From Cucumis sativus (Eukaryota > Streptophyta > Magnoliopsida > Cucurbitales > Cucurbitaceae): a DNA stretch of 64,000 nucleotides. Location: positions 25,904,075 through 25,968,074 of the forward strand of contig NC_026658.2 in the NCBI RefSeq assembly GCF_000004075.3, given 5' to 3'. The notes beneath the pieces were generated by a model. That model saw nothing but the letters and a program-made list of their open reading frames with translations. It searched no databases and was not told where the DNA came from. The number at the start of each line of letters is the position of its first letter. Positions within the stretch are counted from its first letter, which is position 1. Below, one piece after another: positions 13,701 through 25,386 of this stretch. Made by a program: the position numbers and the translations under genes.

Positions 13701-14610
13701 TGATTTTTTTTTTTTTTGTCTTTTTGTCTTTTCTAATATTCTGTGATTGTTAATACGGTTCTTTTGCTTTATTTTCTTCTCTCATTTGTAATGGTATCTC
13801 TAGCTATTATGTTGTTTGTAGAATTTGTGTTGTGATTTTGCAAAATTAGATCTAAGTGGGTTTTGAAAGTATAATCCTAAAAATCAAAAAAATAAAAATC
13901 TTAAATTTTGAGACTAAACACATACTTTAAAATGTACTTGTACCGATTGTGTCAGACTATCAAAACATATGAATCAAAAATGTTTTTTTTCTAATAATAA
14001 TAATAACAACTAACTAACTAAACCAAGATGGAATATTATAATATTTTGAAGGGTGAAACATGATAGACCGAAAATCAAGTCGACCAATCGAATCATAGTC
14101 AATCGGACGAGTGGTTGGTGTCAATTTGGAAAAACCAAAATAAAACTTTTTTATTGAAATATTTTAAAGAGTTAAACCAACTAACCTATAAACTTTGGAC
14201 CATAGTGGGTTCCATAACGATTTTAATGGAAAAATCGACTTGTTGACTGACTCTTGCATAAAATATGAATAGTGAGAGTGTTGAGACTTATACAGTAACT
14301 CATTCTATCTATCCCCCTGAAGTGAGGATTCAAAAACTGCTTTAATATACTTATCTTTTTTGTTGGATAAAATATATAATTATAATAAAAAAAATGGAAG
14401 AGAGAAGGTCAGAGACTGACAGATTGACAGAAGAAAAAAAAAAAGAGAAAGGAAAAGAAAAGAATTAATCTCCAAAACCAAATCCCAAACCCAATCCCGA
14501 AAAGAGTATCAGAAACTCTTAAAAAAACAATGTCCCATCGCCCTCTTCTTCTTTTCTTCTATTTTTCTTCATTAATTTTTTCAAAATTCCCACTTCCAAA
14601 TCTGCTCTCC

Positions 14611-14645
14611 CTTCTGCCTTCTGCCTTCTGCCTTCTGCCTTCTGC
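14611..14645. repeat. CTTCTGC heptamer minisatellite
   Basis: Five perfect head-to-tail CTTCTGC units, followed after a short gap by one more partial unit. It lies inside a low-complexity pyrimidine-rich ORF (14530-14772), which is probably not a gene. Confidence 0.9.
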
Positions 14646-15415
14646 CCCTCTCTTCTGCCTTCCTTTTTGTACTCTTCTTTCATCCCTTCTACTTTTGAAA
14701 AAAATATTATACTTAGCCATCACACCTTCAAACCCTTCATTCACTACAATTTCACTTCTAAAAGTGTTTTAAATTTGTGTTTTCAAACTTACCATCATTC
14801 CAAATTTATTCAATTAGGTAAGTTTGAGGATCGGATTTTCAAATTTGCATAAGTTTTAAGACTTGATTTTTAATTTTGAAAGTTGAAGGGTACATTTACA
14901 ATTTGCTCTAAATTCTAATATCATTTTTCTCTTTTATTCTTTTGTCTTTTTTTTTTTAACTCTTTCTCTAGAGAATATGTACACATATTTACTAATTTAT
15001 ATCATCAATTACATTCCACTTTAATAAAATATATTACAAGTCTTACAATTTTTTCAAATACGACAAAATGAATAAAATAGTTATAAATGATAGACTTGTT
15101 AATATCTAAAGCAGTAATATTTTACAATATTTAAGAATATTTCAATACACAGTTGCTCTAATTATAACAATTAATATTTTCAACGTTAATAAGCATCTGT
15201 TTTAATAGTATTTATTTGATATTGGAAGAAATTTTCAACAAAAACTTTGATCAATATTTATATTTATATTGTTATTTTCTAAAATTTAATTGATATTTTT
15301 TAAATGGTGAAATGTTTTACACGAGTATTTAATTATCGTTATCCCAATTGTACGTGGAGATATCTCAAATTGACGTATTTTATATGGCTAGAGAAAGTTC
15401 CACCCTTATTGGCAT

Positions 15416-15440
15416 TATATATATATATATATATATATAT
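15416..15440. repeat. (TA)n microsatellite
   Basis: Uninterrupted TA dinucleotides over 25 bp. Similar runs occur near 16844-16865 and 59598-59627. Confidence 0.95.
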
Positions 15441-16981
15441 TAATTAGAGGAATTTTCCAAATTTCTAATAGAAAAGACATTAGAAAGAAATGGTTTTGTA
15501 TATTCATATTCCCCACCATCTCAAAGACTTTGAAAATTATTATATTACAATTAAAATCCTTGCCGGCAATATTCCTCTAAACCCCGCGGAAAATTCAACG
15601 TCAATTTTATTAAATAATCCTCATTGAAAATTTCAAACCCTACGGTTAAAATATGGGAGGGAATCTAGATGCCCTATAATAGTGTGAGGAATCTTCGGTT
15701 AAAAGAAAATTTTACCGCACATTAAATTCAACTGATGCTAAGGACCACTTTGCATCTCTCCCTCTCTCTCTCTCTAGGGTGCCCTGGGTTTGGCCCAACT
15801 CTACTACCTGAATACAGTGGTAAAAGGAGAAAAAAAGGTTTACTTTTTCAGTCCTAGGTCTTGGATTATTTAGTCATCCTCATGACTTTCTTCTACAAAT
15901 TTACTATTTTACTCTTCGGTTTATTTTTTATTTTGTTTTTAGGGTTTCGGTTTTTATATTTTCATTTTTTTCTGACTTCTAATAGGAGTTGGTTTTTTCC
16001 ACTAAAACAATTCAGATGTTTGAGTTTGTTTAAGCCTTCAAAATTTTTAAAAATGTGTTGTCCATGGCTCACCCTTCTGTGCTTATCTTTAATGTTTAGT
16101 ATTCATTTGGTACTTAAATTGATATATATTTGTCTTTTACTTTTGAGTTTTCAGCGATGTTTAGTTTGATATTTGATGTTAAAAATAACTATGAATTAAA
16201 ATTTACAATTAATTTTAATAATGTTTTGGGAAATTAGTGAAAATGGATTAGTTATGATTTAAATTAATTAATAGATATTGAGATTCATAATCAAAATGGT
16301 GTGTATTTAGTGGGGGGAAATATAGAGAAAGAAAGGTTATCTCCCCCTTAAAATAAAATAATATAAATAAAAAATTAGTTGAATTAGAGGTTTAATATTG
16401 AGTTTTGATACCTAAATAATAGGTTTGTAAGCTTTGTCTAATGAATAGTTGTATTGACTTTTCATTTTTGAACAATGCGTAGTTTGTATGATTATAATAT
16501 TAAAAGAAAAAAAAAACAATAATATTTTCCTAACAAATCGAAAATTTATTATAATAATTTATCTCACTCTTGAATCTTAAAAAATCTCCTAGTGTGTTAT
16601 CTCTAAATTTTTAATAAATATTAAAATTAATCAAAAAAAATTCTTATCGTTAACTTTTCCACACAAAACTCTACTAATTTAATCCGCAAAATATATTATA
16701 ATCTTAAACGTCAAATATAGCCAAAACATCTAAAAAACACAAGCAAAATTTTAGATTCTTAGACTACTATCATCAAATTGTTGAATATTTTGTAAATATT
16801 TTTTTCATTTTTAATAATATTTATTTATTTGGATATGTATTTAATATATATATATATATATATATAAAAATAGATGGATGATAATTAAGTAAAAGAGAAT
16901 AATTATTAAGTAAAAGAAAATAGCTTGAACTCGAAAAAAGAAAAAACAGACAATAATTAAAGAAATAACGAAAGGAGGGAG

Positions 16982-17470
16982 ATGATGTGGGTAAACGGAG
17001 TAGTAGGGGACCAATGGCTTTCTCGCGGAGACCGGCATTTAAACCAAAACAGTTTCACTATTTTTTTCTTTTTTTCCTTTGCCAAAATAATAATAATAAT
17101 ATTATTATTATTATTTAGAAGGGGGCTAGTTAGTGGACCCCGCCTATTGTTTGTGCCTCCAATCTTCACGCATGGGTCCCGCGGAAGCAGAGCGTCCCAT
17201 TGTGCGGACCACCCCGCGGGTTCGCATTCATTTCAGCCGGCGGCTGTCAGATTATTGATCAAGGGGAATTCCCCCTCTTTCGTGGTCCCCAGTTCTCCTT
17301 CCTCCACGTGTTCCCTTCCCATTCGCTTATTCCAAGCGTGCTTCCTCCCCGGTCCCCACTTTTGTGGTCCAAACGCCTTCCTCTCGACGCGTGTCGACCC
17401 GTCCTTGTCCCGCGAGTGGCGGAGAGAGAACCGACGTAATCAATGGTCCCCTACACTTTCTCCTTTTCTT
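16982..17470. promoter_or_regulatory. GC-rich island dense in GTGGNCCC-type and other cis motifs
   Basis: This block stands out from its AT-rich surroundings. It holds GTGGACCC at 17133, GGGTCCC near 17174, GTGGTCCCC at 17282, GGTCCCCAC at 17351, GTGGTCC at 17364 and GGTCCCC near 17444, all close to the TCP consensus GTGGNCCC/GGNCCCAC. It also holds a G-box CACGTG at 17305-17310, a DRE core ACCGAC at 17430-17435 and several CGCG or CCGCGG words. It lies about 4.5 kb upstream of the KNOX start codon. A distal enhancer or conserved non-coding block is an inference. The 192-codon ORF spanning it looks incidental. Confidence 0.45.
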
Positions 17471-17499
17471 TCCTTTCCTTTCCTTTCCTTTCCTTTCCT
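17468..17499. repeat. TTTCC pentamer microsatellite
   Basis: About six tandem TTTCC units at the right edge of the GC-rich island. Confidence 0.9.
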
Positions 17500-20400
17500 C
17501 TTCCTTTGCCACCGGCTCACCCGGTCACTACGTCAAACCCTCTTAACCGGTGGAAGGTAAAAATTAGGTCAATGGACAATTAATAAATAATAATGTATTC
17601 GTTAATTTGTAATTGGTTGATTGGGTCACCCACGCAAGAGTGGATGACGTGGAGGCCACGCTCCAAGACTTAGGGGGGGGACATTAACGAACTTCCACTA
17701 ACCTCCTCTCTTTTCTTTCTATATCACTATCTACTTTTATTATACAATGGGAATTATTATTACTTTTATTAAAGCTTTTTTTTCTTCTTCTTATCATTAT
17801 TAACTTAATTTAATCTTAAATCATTATGTTTAACCCATGATTTCCCCATAACATAACAATTTGGCTTTAAACCTTCTCCACGTGTTGTCTCCTCGTTTCC
17901 TTTCATTATATAATCAACTTCTAATTATAAACCTTTCCTTACTAATTCCAATACAATATTGTCTTTCCCCTTTTCTTTTGTTCCTTATTTATCCAATTTT
18001 CTTTCAAAGATAATACATGAGTAAAAATCGGACTATGTACTCGATTCTCACTTGCAAAATGTATATAATGACCAATTCCTAACGTCATGCACGTAGGCGT
18101 CGGGGATATCCTAAATTTTAATAATAATTTCAACTTTTTCTTATGTCATCCACTTCCATGTTGCTCGTAGCTGGATGCATCTCTAATATGTGCTTTCATG
18201 ACATCGAGAAAAGTGGAAATTCTCATTTAAATGAAACGTTTTCTTGACGTCTTAGTGCATTGCGTTGGGGAAATGTTTAGTTGTCTCGATGTTTACAAGG
18301 CTACATCGGTACATAAGACCATTGTCGACACATGTTTTATGGCGTCAAGGCAAGTTTTGTTTTTCAACGATGTCTATCCCTACGCTTTTTTGTGCGTCAG
18401 GATAGCTCCGTTTTCTTTAGTGTATATATTACAAGCTAGAGTTATATATATGTGTGTTAGTTATCTCTTAATTGTTAAAACATTTGTGTGTTAGTTATCT
18501 ATTGACTGTTTTGGCAAAAGTCACATGATCACGATAACGTGGTTGAGGTAATTCAATTTTTTAGAATTACATAAATTTAAATGTTTACTTTTCACAATTA
18601 TAAAATAACGAATAATTTAATAACAATGACCACCACTTAAGATCAATTTGAACAAGTTGAAACATTATTTATTATCATCATAAGAGGCCAAATGGTACGA
18701 TGTCTTACTTTACAGTTGTTGAGTAAAAAAAATACGATGATTAAATTTTTTTTTCTAGTACAACAATCGAGTAACTCAAATGGACATTTAAAAATATAGT
18801 TTATGTAATTTAATTTGAGTTGTAAACCCGTGGCATAGATCTGATTAAATATCATGTTGTATTTTCCTTTGAAGAGACAATTTTAATATGTAAAATTGAG
18901 AGGATGATTTTGGAAGTTTTTGATCTCTCATTAATGTGACTTCCAAATAGACAACCACACATATATATATACACCAAATACACTGTCCAAAAAAAAAAAA
19001 CAAATAATTAAATAACTGCCAATATGTATTAATTTAAAACTAAAATATTAACCAATAAAAGCTCTACAAATATAGCCTTTTTTCATCAAAACATTTGTTG
19101 TGTTTATAATGATGCAACTTTTAGTTAAATAAAGAATAAGAATGAGGTTTGATTGGTGTGACAAGTTAAAAGGGGAGATTAATAGCTTGTATTAATGCAA
19201 ATTAAATAAGTTTAAGACCAACCTAAACAAAGTAGGAATAAAAGGTGGATGCACCCATTTGGAAAAAATTAAATAAATAAATCAAACCAAGATTCCAATG
19301 TACTTAAAAACTATTAATTAATTTATATCCGTAGGTGGCTGTTGGGTATCTTCAAAACACGTAGCACACACGATTATTTTACAATTATTATTAAATCATA
19401 CCCAAAAATCTCCCCTTTCTTCATCAACTTTTTCTTTAATAACTTAAAATTTGGATTGATTAAACTTATTAAATTTTGAGATGAGATTGTGATCGCATCA
19501 ATCTCAAATATTTGTATACCTCTTATACTTCTTTGTGTTTTGATTTTACAAAATGGACTACCATCCTTAAATAATATTTGAACTTAGATACTTGCAGACC
19601 TTTAGAAGTTTAGTGTCTTCAGTCTAGGTATTCGATTGTTTTATTTTAAAGTTAATTCATTTTTTTCAATTAAGTTGAAGTATTATTCAAATTTAATTTA
19701 TTTTAAAGAGTAGTTCAAATATAAATTATGTTTTTAAAAAATATTATCGATAAAAATTAAGATAACTTTTGAGACAAAGATTATCTGTGACTATAATAAT
19801 CTTCGGTTCGAACTCTCAAATTACTATTTCTTTTACTATTTGTACCGTTTTTACCGTAGACTTTTACACATTAAAACATATTATTATAATATATAACTAT
19901 AATAACTCACTCATGGATTCAAACACTAACATGATTTTTTTCAAATAAATCGTAATAAAATAGCAGAAAACGAAAGTAAAGGTTTAATATTTATTATAAT
20001 TTTTTTAAAAAAGATATTTAAATCAATTCATTATTGAAAGTCTATTGGAATTAACCTAAGGAGATATTATTTGTAATTTTAATTTTACATTTGATATAAA
20101 ATATTAATTTCGATGAACGACCAGATGCTGCAGTGAGAAGCCGGAGAGGGTATCGTATTGTATTCTTTGTTTTTTAATTTATTCATTCATTCATTTGATT
20201 TAATTTCTTAAAAAAATTAAAAAAAAAAGGTGACCGAAAGGAACAGTAAGTCACGCGCTTTTCTCCGTGGCCGTTCGGTTTCTCTTCCTCACGACTCACC
20301 TAAACATAACGATTTGTACGGCGGAAGAACGCCACATATACCACGCGCACCAACACGCCCCATTTTCATTCTCTCACGCGCTCGTTACTCTCTATGATCT

Positions 20401-21400
20401 TCTTCCCTTTGCAACGTTGACGACTTTACACCGTCCGATTCCCTTCTAATAAAACATGATTCTTATTGGTCCACGTCAACAGATTTGTTTTTTGTTTTGC
20501 TTAAACTATTTTTATTATTATTTTATGGTTTTGTTTGATTATTACTTATTTGTTAGTATTTTCAAGTCAATGGTTGTGAGTTGATAATCCCTAAGCTAAA
20601 GATTTGATATTCCTCCTAAATATCACAATTGTATTTAGTAAGAAAAATAGCAACACAAAATGTTTATAACATATAATCAAATTTTTATTGATAAAAGTTG
20701 ATGTGTTTCATAGAAATATTTTAATTTATTTTACTATTTTTAAAAATATTTTAAATTTTTATAAGTCACTTTACCTCAATTATAATTGCTTAAATTAATA
20801 AAAATAAAAATTATATCCGATGACAAAAATATTTTAAAAAATATTATTTTTTGCATATTGTAAATATGAAAAATATGACAAGTAGTTATGGACATCATAC
20901 GACTAACAGTATCGACTTTTTTTTTGTAATTTAGAAATTTGAGTGACATAAATTCTACTGTCATATATATATTCATTTGTTTGCTATTTTTGTGAGTGTC
21001 TCAATCAAAAATTCTAATTCCATTTTCTTAACGCAAACATTTTAAAATGATTTACATATAATAAATTTTGTTAGAATTTTGAATGGAAAAGGAATTGAAA
21101 GGATGTGGTTATAATTTGTCATCAAAATTTAGAACACAATGTCATCTTACTTCTTTTTACTACACTATTTTGAACATTTTTATTTTTGGTTTAGTGTGTT
21201 CATGAAAAAGCAAACATAATACTCCAATTGGAAAGAATAATAATACCTTACCAATAAATTTAAAAAATTCAAAACATTTTCTTGTAACTTAAAATATAAA
21301 TTAAATTATTCATGTCATAAAATCCATCAAATTATAGTTACTAAAATTTAGATTAGTACAAACAAACTATGATATTAGTTGTGACGATCTCATTAAATAA
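17500..21400. other. KNOX upstream region without coding exons
   Basis: AT-rich apart from islands. TGACGTGG near 17645 and CCACGTGT near 17878 are bZIP-type sites. The stretch 18140-18430 has more balanced composition and an 87-codon ORF (18231-18494) of no recognisable family. A second GC-richer island lies at 20220-20490. The rest is low-complexity AT. Confidence 0.5.
20220..20490. promoter_or_regulatory. Second GC-richer island upstream of the KNOX gene
   Basis: It contains several CGCG-box words (CACGCGCTT, CCACGCGCACC, TCACGCGCTC), a GTTGACG W-box-like site and ATTGGTCCACGTC (CCAAT plus an ACGT core). It lies about 1.3-1.6 kb upstream of the KNOX ATG. A regulatory role is inferred from motif density only. 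Confidence 0.35.
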
Positions 21401-21715
21401 TATATAATATATATATAGTTTGGAAGAAGAAAAAAAAGTGGAGGGTACCATTTTTTTTGATGTGCTATAATGTGTTAGAGTAGAAGAAGAAGAAGACTAG
21501 AAGTAGAGGTTGATAATCATAATTCATATCATCTTCTTTCTTTCTCTCTCTCCTATTCAAAACTTTCTGTTCCAATCACCATTGAAAAGCATACGTACAA
21601 ACCTTTCCCCCATTTCTCTCTCTCTCTCCATATTATTTGTTATTACTGCAACAAAGAACTGTAAATCTTCTCTTTCCTTTTATTTCCACAGATTTTTATT
21701 GGTTTCTCGAATTTG

Positions 21716-21766
21716 ATGATCCCTTTTTGCTTACAGGATCCACCGCCATGGCTACATAATCACTGA
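21716..21766 (+). promoter_or_regulatory. Upstream ORF 1 in the KNOX leader, 16 codons
   Basis: ATG at 21716, stop TGA at 21764-21766, peptide MIPFCLQDPPPWLHNH. It ends 50 nt before the main ATG at 21817. A sequence resembling a 3' splice site (TTTTTGCTTACAG, ending 21736) lies inside it, so a leader intron could remove its 5' half. It matters only if transcription starts upstream of 21716. Confidence 0.4.
21748..21759 (+). promoter_or_regulatory. Minimal upstream ORF 2 in the KNOX leader
   Basis: ATG GCT ACA TAA, overlapping upstream ORF 1 in another frame. Its context CACCGCCATGG is close to the best plant initiation context, better than many main starts. It would remain in the leader even if the possible intron ending at 21736 were removed. 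Confidence 0.45.
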
Positions 21767-21816
21767 CCCATTTCACAAAATAATTCCTTCTTCTTCCCTC
21801 CATCTCCTTTTCTCCC

Positions 21817-24800
21817 ATGGCGTATCACAATCACCTCTCTCAAGACCTTCCTCTTCACTTCTCTGACCATCACCACCAAAATCAACCTCTGTCTGATTCT
21901 TCTTCTCTCCGTAACATTTTGCCGGACCAACTTCCCGCCGGCCACACCTCGCCGGACCCCAAGTCTCAACAACCCCATCATCACCACCATCATCAACACC
22001 CTCTTCAGACTGCCCCCAATTGGCTCAACAACGCACTCCTGCGTAACCAAAACCCCCATTCTCACTTCTCTACCGACACCGCCACCACCGCCGCTGCTGC
22101 TAATACTAATTTCCTCAACCTTCATACAACTGCATCTGATTCTACCGTTTCTCACTCCTCTAACCAATGGCTTTCCCGTCCGATTCTTCACCGAAACCAT
22201 AGCGATGTTATAGATGATGTCGCCGCCGGTGATGCTATGATCGGTGCTGCCACTGCTGCGCTGTCTCATGATTCTGGTGACTTGAAGAACGATGCTAATA
22301 GTGGTGATGGATTGAATAAAAGTGAAGGTATGGTGATGGAACCTGGTGCGGGTGGAGAAGGGGTTTTGAATTGGCAACATGCTCGTTATAAAGCTGAGAT
22401 TCTTGCTCATCCTCTTTATGAGCAGCTTCTCTCCGCTCATGTTGCTTGTCTTCGTATCGCGACCCCGGTCGATCAATTACCGAGGATCGACGCTCAGCTC
22501 GCTCAGTCTCAGAATGTCGTCGCCAAGTACTCCGCCTTGGGTCACTCGGCTCCGCCGTCCATGGTTGGTGATGATAAAGAGCTCGATCAATTCATGGTAT
22601 ATTCCCACACATAATCCTTCCAATTTTCTTCCTCTTTTTACCATATTCACAAATCTGCTCCTATTGGGAATTGCTAAATTGATGCTGAAACTTCATTTGC
22701 TATTGCTGTTTATGTATACGAATGTCTTCCTTTTCAGCTATAATCCATTGGGTTTCTCTCTTTGTCAGAAATTGTTCCATTTTTCTGGCTTGCTTCAATT
22801 AATTGGGAAATGAAATGTTTGTGTATTCCTGGGTAATTTGAGTTGGGTATTGAGTATTGGGTAATGGGTAAATTCTTTGGTTGTTAAATTAATGTTTTTA
22901 TGATCATTTTCACTAGTGGATAGACATTTTATGTATTTGCTTGCAACTTGGAGTACTGCCATAATTAGTAAGCCAGATGTGGTGATAATAAATAAACTGA
23001 AATCTCCATTTAATTATGTTACCTGGCTTTTTACAATGTATGGACAAATTTTCAAGACAGTAACCATAAATTATATTTTTATGTCGGTTGTCACTTGGTC
23101 AATTCTTTTTTTTTTTCAGTTGTACTCTCCTGCTGCTTGGGTGGAGAAAATTTATGTTTTTGCATTGCAGCTGATAAAAGGCTGTCCTGCCTAGTTTAAG
23201 GACTCTCTTGGAATGATTCACTCAGCCATAGATTAATTTTTTTTTTTTTTTGGTTCTAACAATCTCTTCATATCTTGTAACATATATATAATATATATTG
23301 ATTTATTGACATTTATTTGGACATTTAATTGAGTGACTGATTATCAGAACCAAGATTTGGGACAAACTGTACTGTACACATCATGCCAACTTAAATGAAT
23401 CTTATTTAAAAATTTGAAAAATATGTCTTCTTTTTCATTTGTGATGCTTTTTGTTTCTGTAGTAAATTCCTAAAAGCATTTAGAAAATAGATAAAGTCGC
23501 ATTAAAAGGATTATGATTTGGGGCAATCTGATTAATCTTTGTTGTTCTTTAACACTCTGCATCCGTTTTTTCTCTCTTTCTATCAATTAGGAATGGAAAT
23601 CTGTCTTAGTCCTTTATATACATATTCTCTTGTTGCAGACACATTATGTTCTTTTGCTTTGTTCATTCAAAGAACAACTCCAACAACATGTTCGAGTCCA
23701 TGCTATGGAAGCAGTAATGGCTTGCTGGGACATTGAGCAGTCCCTACAAAGTTTAACAGGTATTCTTGTTGTACCCTTTTGTGTTTTGCTATTACTTGCT
23801 TCTATGAGATCCTTATCTCTGGTTAGTCACTCTTCGATGGAACTTTAGCTTTATCCATTTCTTATCAAGGAACCAATGGTTTCTTACTGGTCTTTTCAAA
23901 ATCCAATTCAAGTTTCTGAAAACTTTAGAAAGTTCTTTTTTAGAAATTGAGTAAAAATTAGGCTAAAATGCAATCGAACCTCCTACAAGACCGTCGGAGA
24001 ATCAGTTGGATGTCAAATATTTACTAAAAAATTATGAAAAACTACGGTTAAGACATTGTGAAAAAAACGAGCCTGGTTTTCAATTTCTTTCTAATGTAAA
24101 GAGTGTCATATATTAAGAACAACGTTATATTCTTTTTCCTATATCAGGAGTTTCACCTGGCGAAGGTACAGGAGCAACAATGTCCGACGACGACGACGAC
24201 CAGGTTGACAGTGATGCAAATGTGTTTGATGGAAGTTTAGACGGTCCAGACACCATGGGATTTGGCCCTCTTATTCCCACAGAGAGTGAGAGGTCCTTAA
24301 TGGAGAGGGTCAGGCAAGAACTGAAGCACGAATTAAAATCGGTAATGGATATAATATTACATTGAATGTTTTGTTTCATTAATATATGTTCTGTTCCTGA
24401 ATCTCTCTCTCTTTTTCTTTTTCTTTTTTTTTTCTTTTTTTTTTTTTTTGTTGCCTACAGGGTTACAAGGAGAAAATTGTTGATATAAGGGAAGAAATTC
24501 TGAGAAAGAGAAGAGCTGGAAAACTCCCTGGTGACACCACCTCTGTCCTCAAACAATGGTGGCAATCACATTCAAAGTGGCCTTATCCTACGGTAAGTTG
24601 AGGGATTTGGGCTTAAAAGCTATGTCAAATAACCTTAAGAAAAAAAGGTTATGTCGATCTATCGTTAAGCTAAACTTACCTTGGCCTTGAATAAAACATT
24701 AACATGGTTGAGAATAAGATGCTTGAATCTATAAAAAGAAATCTACTCATGTTATTGAATAGGGAAAAGTCCAGATAGATAAACGTTTTGTATGCTTTTA

Positions 24801-25386
24801 ATTCAATTCTTTACTTTTCTACTTTACTCATCTTTCTCCCTGTCACATCATCTTTTAGTTATAGCATAAATAAAACCTGTAATGATGATTTATGAGTTTG
24901 AAAATGAAGTATAAGAGCAGAAGATGATGCTTAGTTTGAGAAAACTTTTACAATTTACTCTCCTCTATATTATTCACGAACACTAGCAATTGACTTGAAG
25001 TGCTTTACGAAAAAACTTTTAAGAATTGCTTTAATTATGACCAAACTTCAAAGCTGGTCAAAACTTTAATCTGTGTTTGGATGTTTTGTTTTTGGTTACT
25101 TTATCAGGAGGAAGACAAGGCAAGATTAGTGCAAGAAACTGGTCTACAACTGAAACAGATAAACAATTGGTTCATTAACCAAAGGAAGAGAAACTGGCAC
25201 AGCAATCCTTCAAGTTCTACAAACTTGAAAAGCAAACGCAAAAGGTATAATATAAATTCCTTAAAATAAAAATATGTATGTCTTTAATTTCTCTTCTTTA
25301 CGATTTTAACTTAAATGAAGAACTTGCACCAACCTTAATTTGAAAGAAGTAATGCAGGTGAAAACAGCAGCGACCGTTTCAAATGA
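21817..25386 (+). CDS. KNAT3: Class II KNOX homeobox transcription factor, KNAT3-like
   Basis: Nuclear TALE homeodomain factor; class II KNOX proteins act in organ differentiation and secondary-wall and ABA responses, often with BELL partners. Six exons: 21817-22596, 23639-23759, 24148-24341, 24461-24592, 25108-25244 and 25350-25386, in phase, 466 residues (Arabidopsis KNAT3 is about 431). The start [11 protein letters not shown] matches the KNAT3 N-terminus. A His-rich run lies near residues 50-60. KNOX1 is about residues 188-235 ([20 protein letters not shown]) and KNOX2 about 254-303 ([20 protein letters not shown]). ELK is near 350-370 (LKHELKSGYKEKI). The TALE homeodomain is about 385-447, with the PYP insertion (WPYPTEED) and [10 protein letters not shown]. 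The last exon gives [12 protein letters not shown], which fixes the acceptor at 25349; retaining the last intron would instead end the protein in YNINSLK. Confidence 0.95.

Larger units (their letters stand above)
7790..16980. other. Long gene-free stretch, 9.2 kb
   Basis: AT-rich and full of poly-T tracts and simple repeats. No ORF has coding character and no multi-exon gene could be assembled. Features seen: a G13 run at 9744-9756 after a T-rich tract, a TATA-like TTATAAAA near 10940 that leads to no CDS, a heptamer minisatellite at 14611-14645, an AT microsatellite at 15416-15440 and a CT-repeat stretch near 15760. Confidence 0.6.

Noticed and set aside
14424..14440. miR156/157-like TTGACAGAAGA
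   Set aside because: Only the first 11 bases fit the mature miRNA and no complementary arm follows within hairpin distance.
14530..14772. 80-codon ORF with leader-like upstream sequence
   Set aside because: The ORF is built from a CTTCTGC minisatellite and pyrimidine tracts, so the Leu/Pro/Ser-rich protein is an artefact of the repeat.
16982..17560. 192-codon ORF across the GC-rich island
   Set aside because: Contains a run of Phe and Ile from T-rich and ATT repeats, a pentamer microsatellite at its end, competing ORFs in other frames and no family likeness. Better explained as regulatory DNA.
18231..18494. 87-codon ORF in the KNOX upstream region
   Set aside because: Starts with ATG and has mixed composition, but no family, promoter or splice partner was seen; kept only as a note.
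19800..19822. box B-like GGTTCGAACTC
   Set aside because: No matching box A or acceptor stem; no tRNA gene can be folded around it.
21760..22476. 238-codon ORF antisense to KNOX exon 1
   Set aside because: Exact shadow of the KNOX first exon; its Gly/Val/Arg-rich makeup follows from the His/Pro/Ser codons on the other strand.
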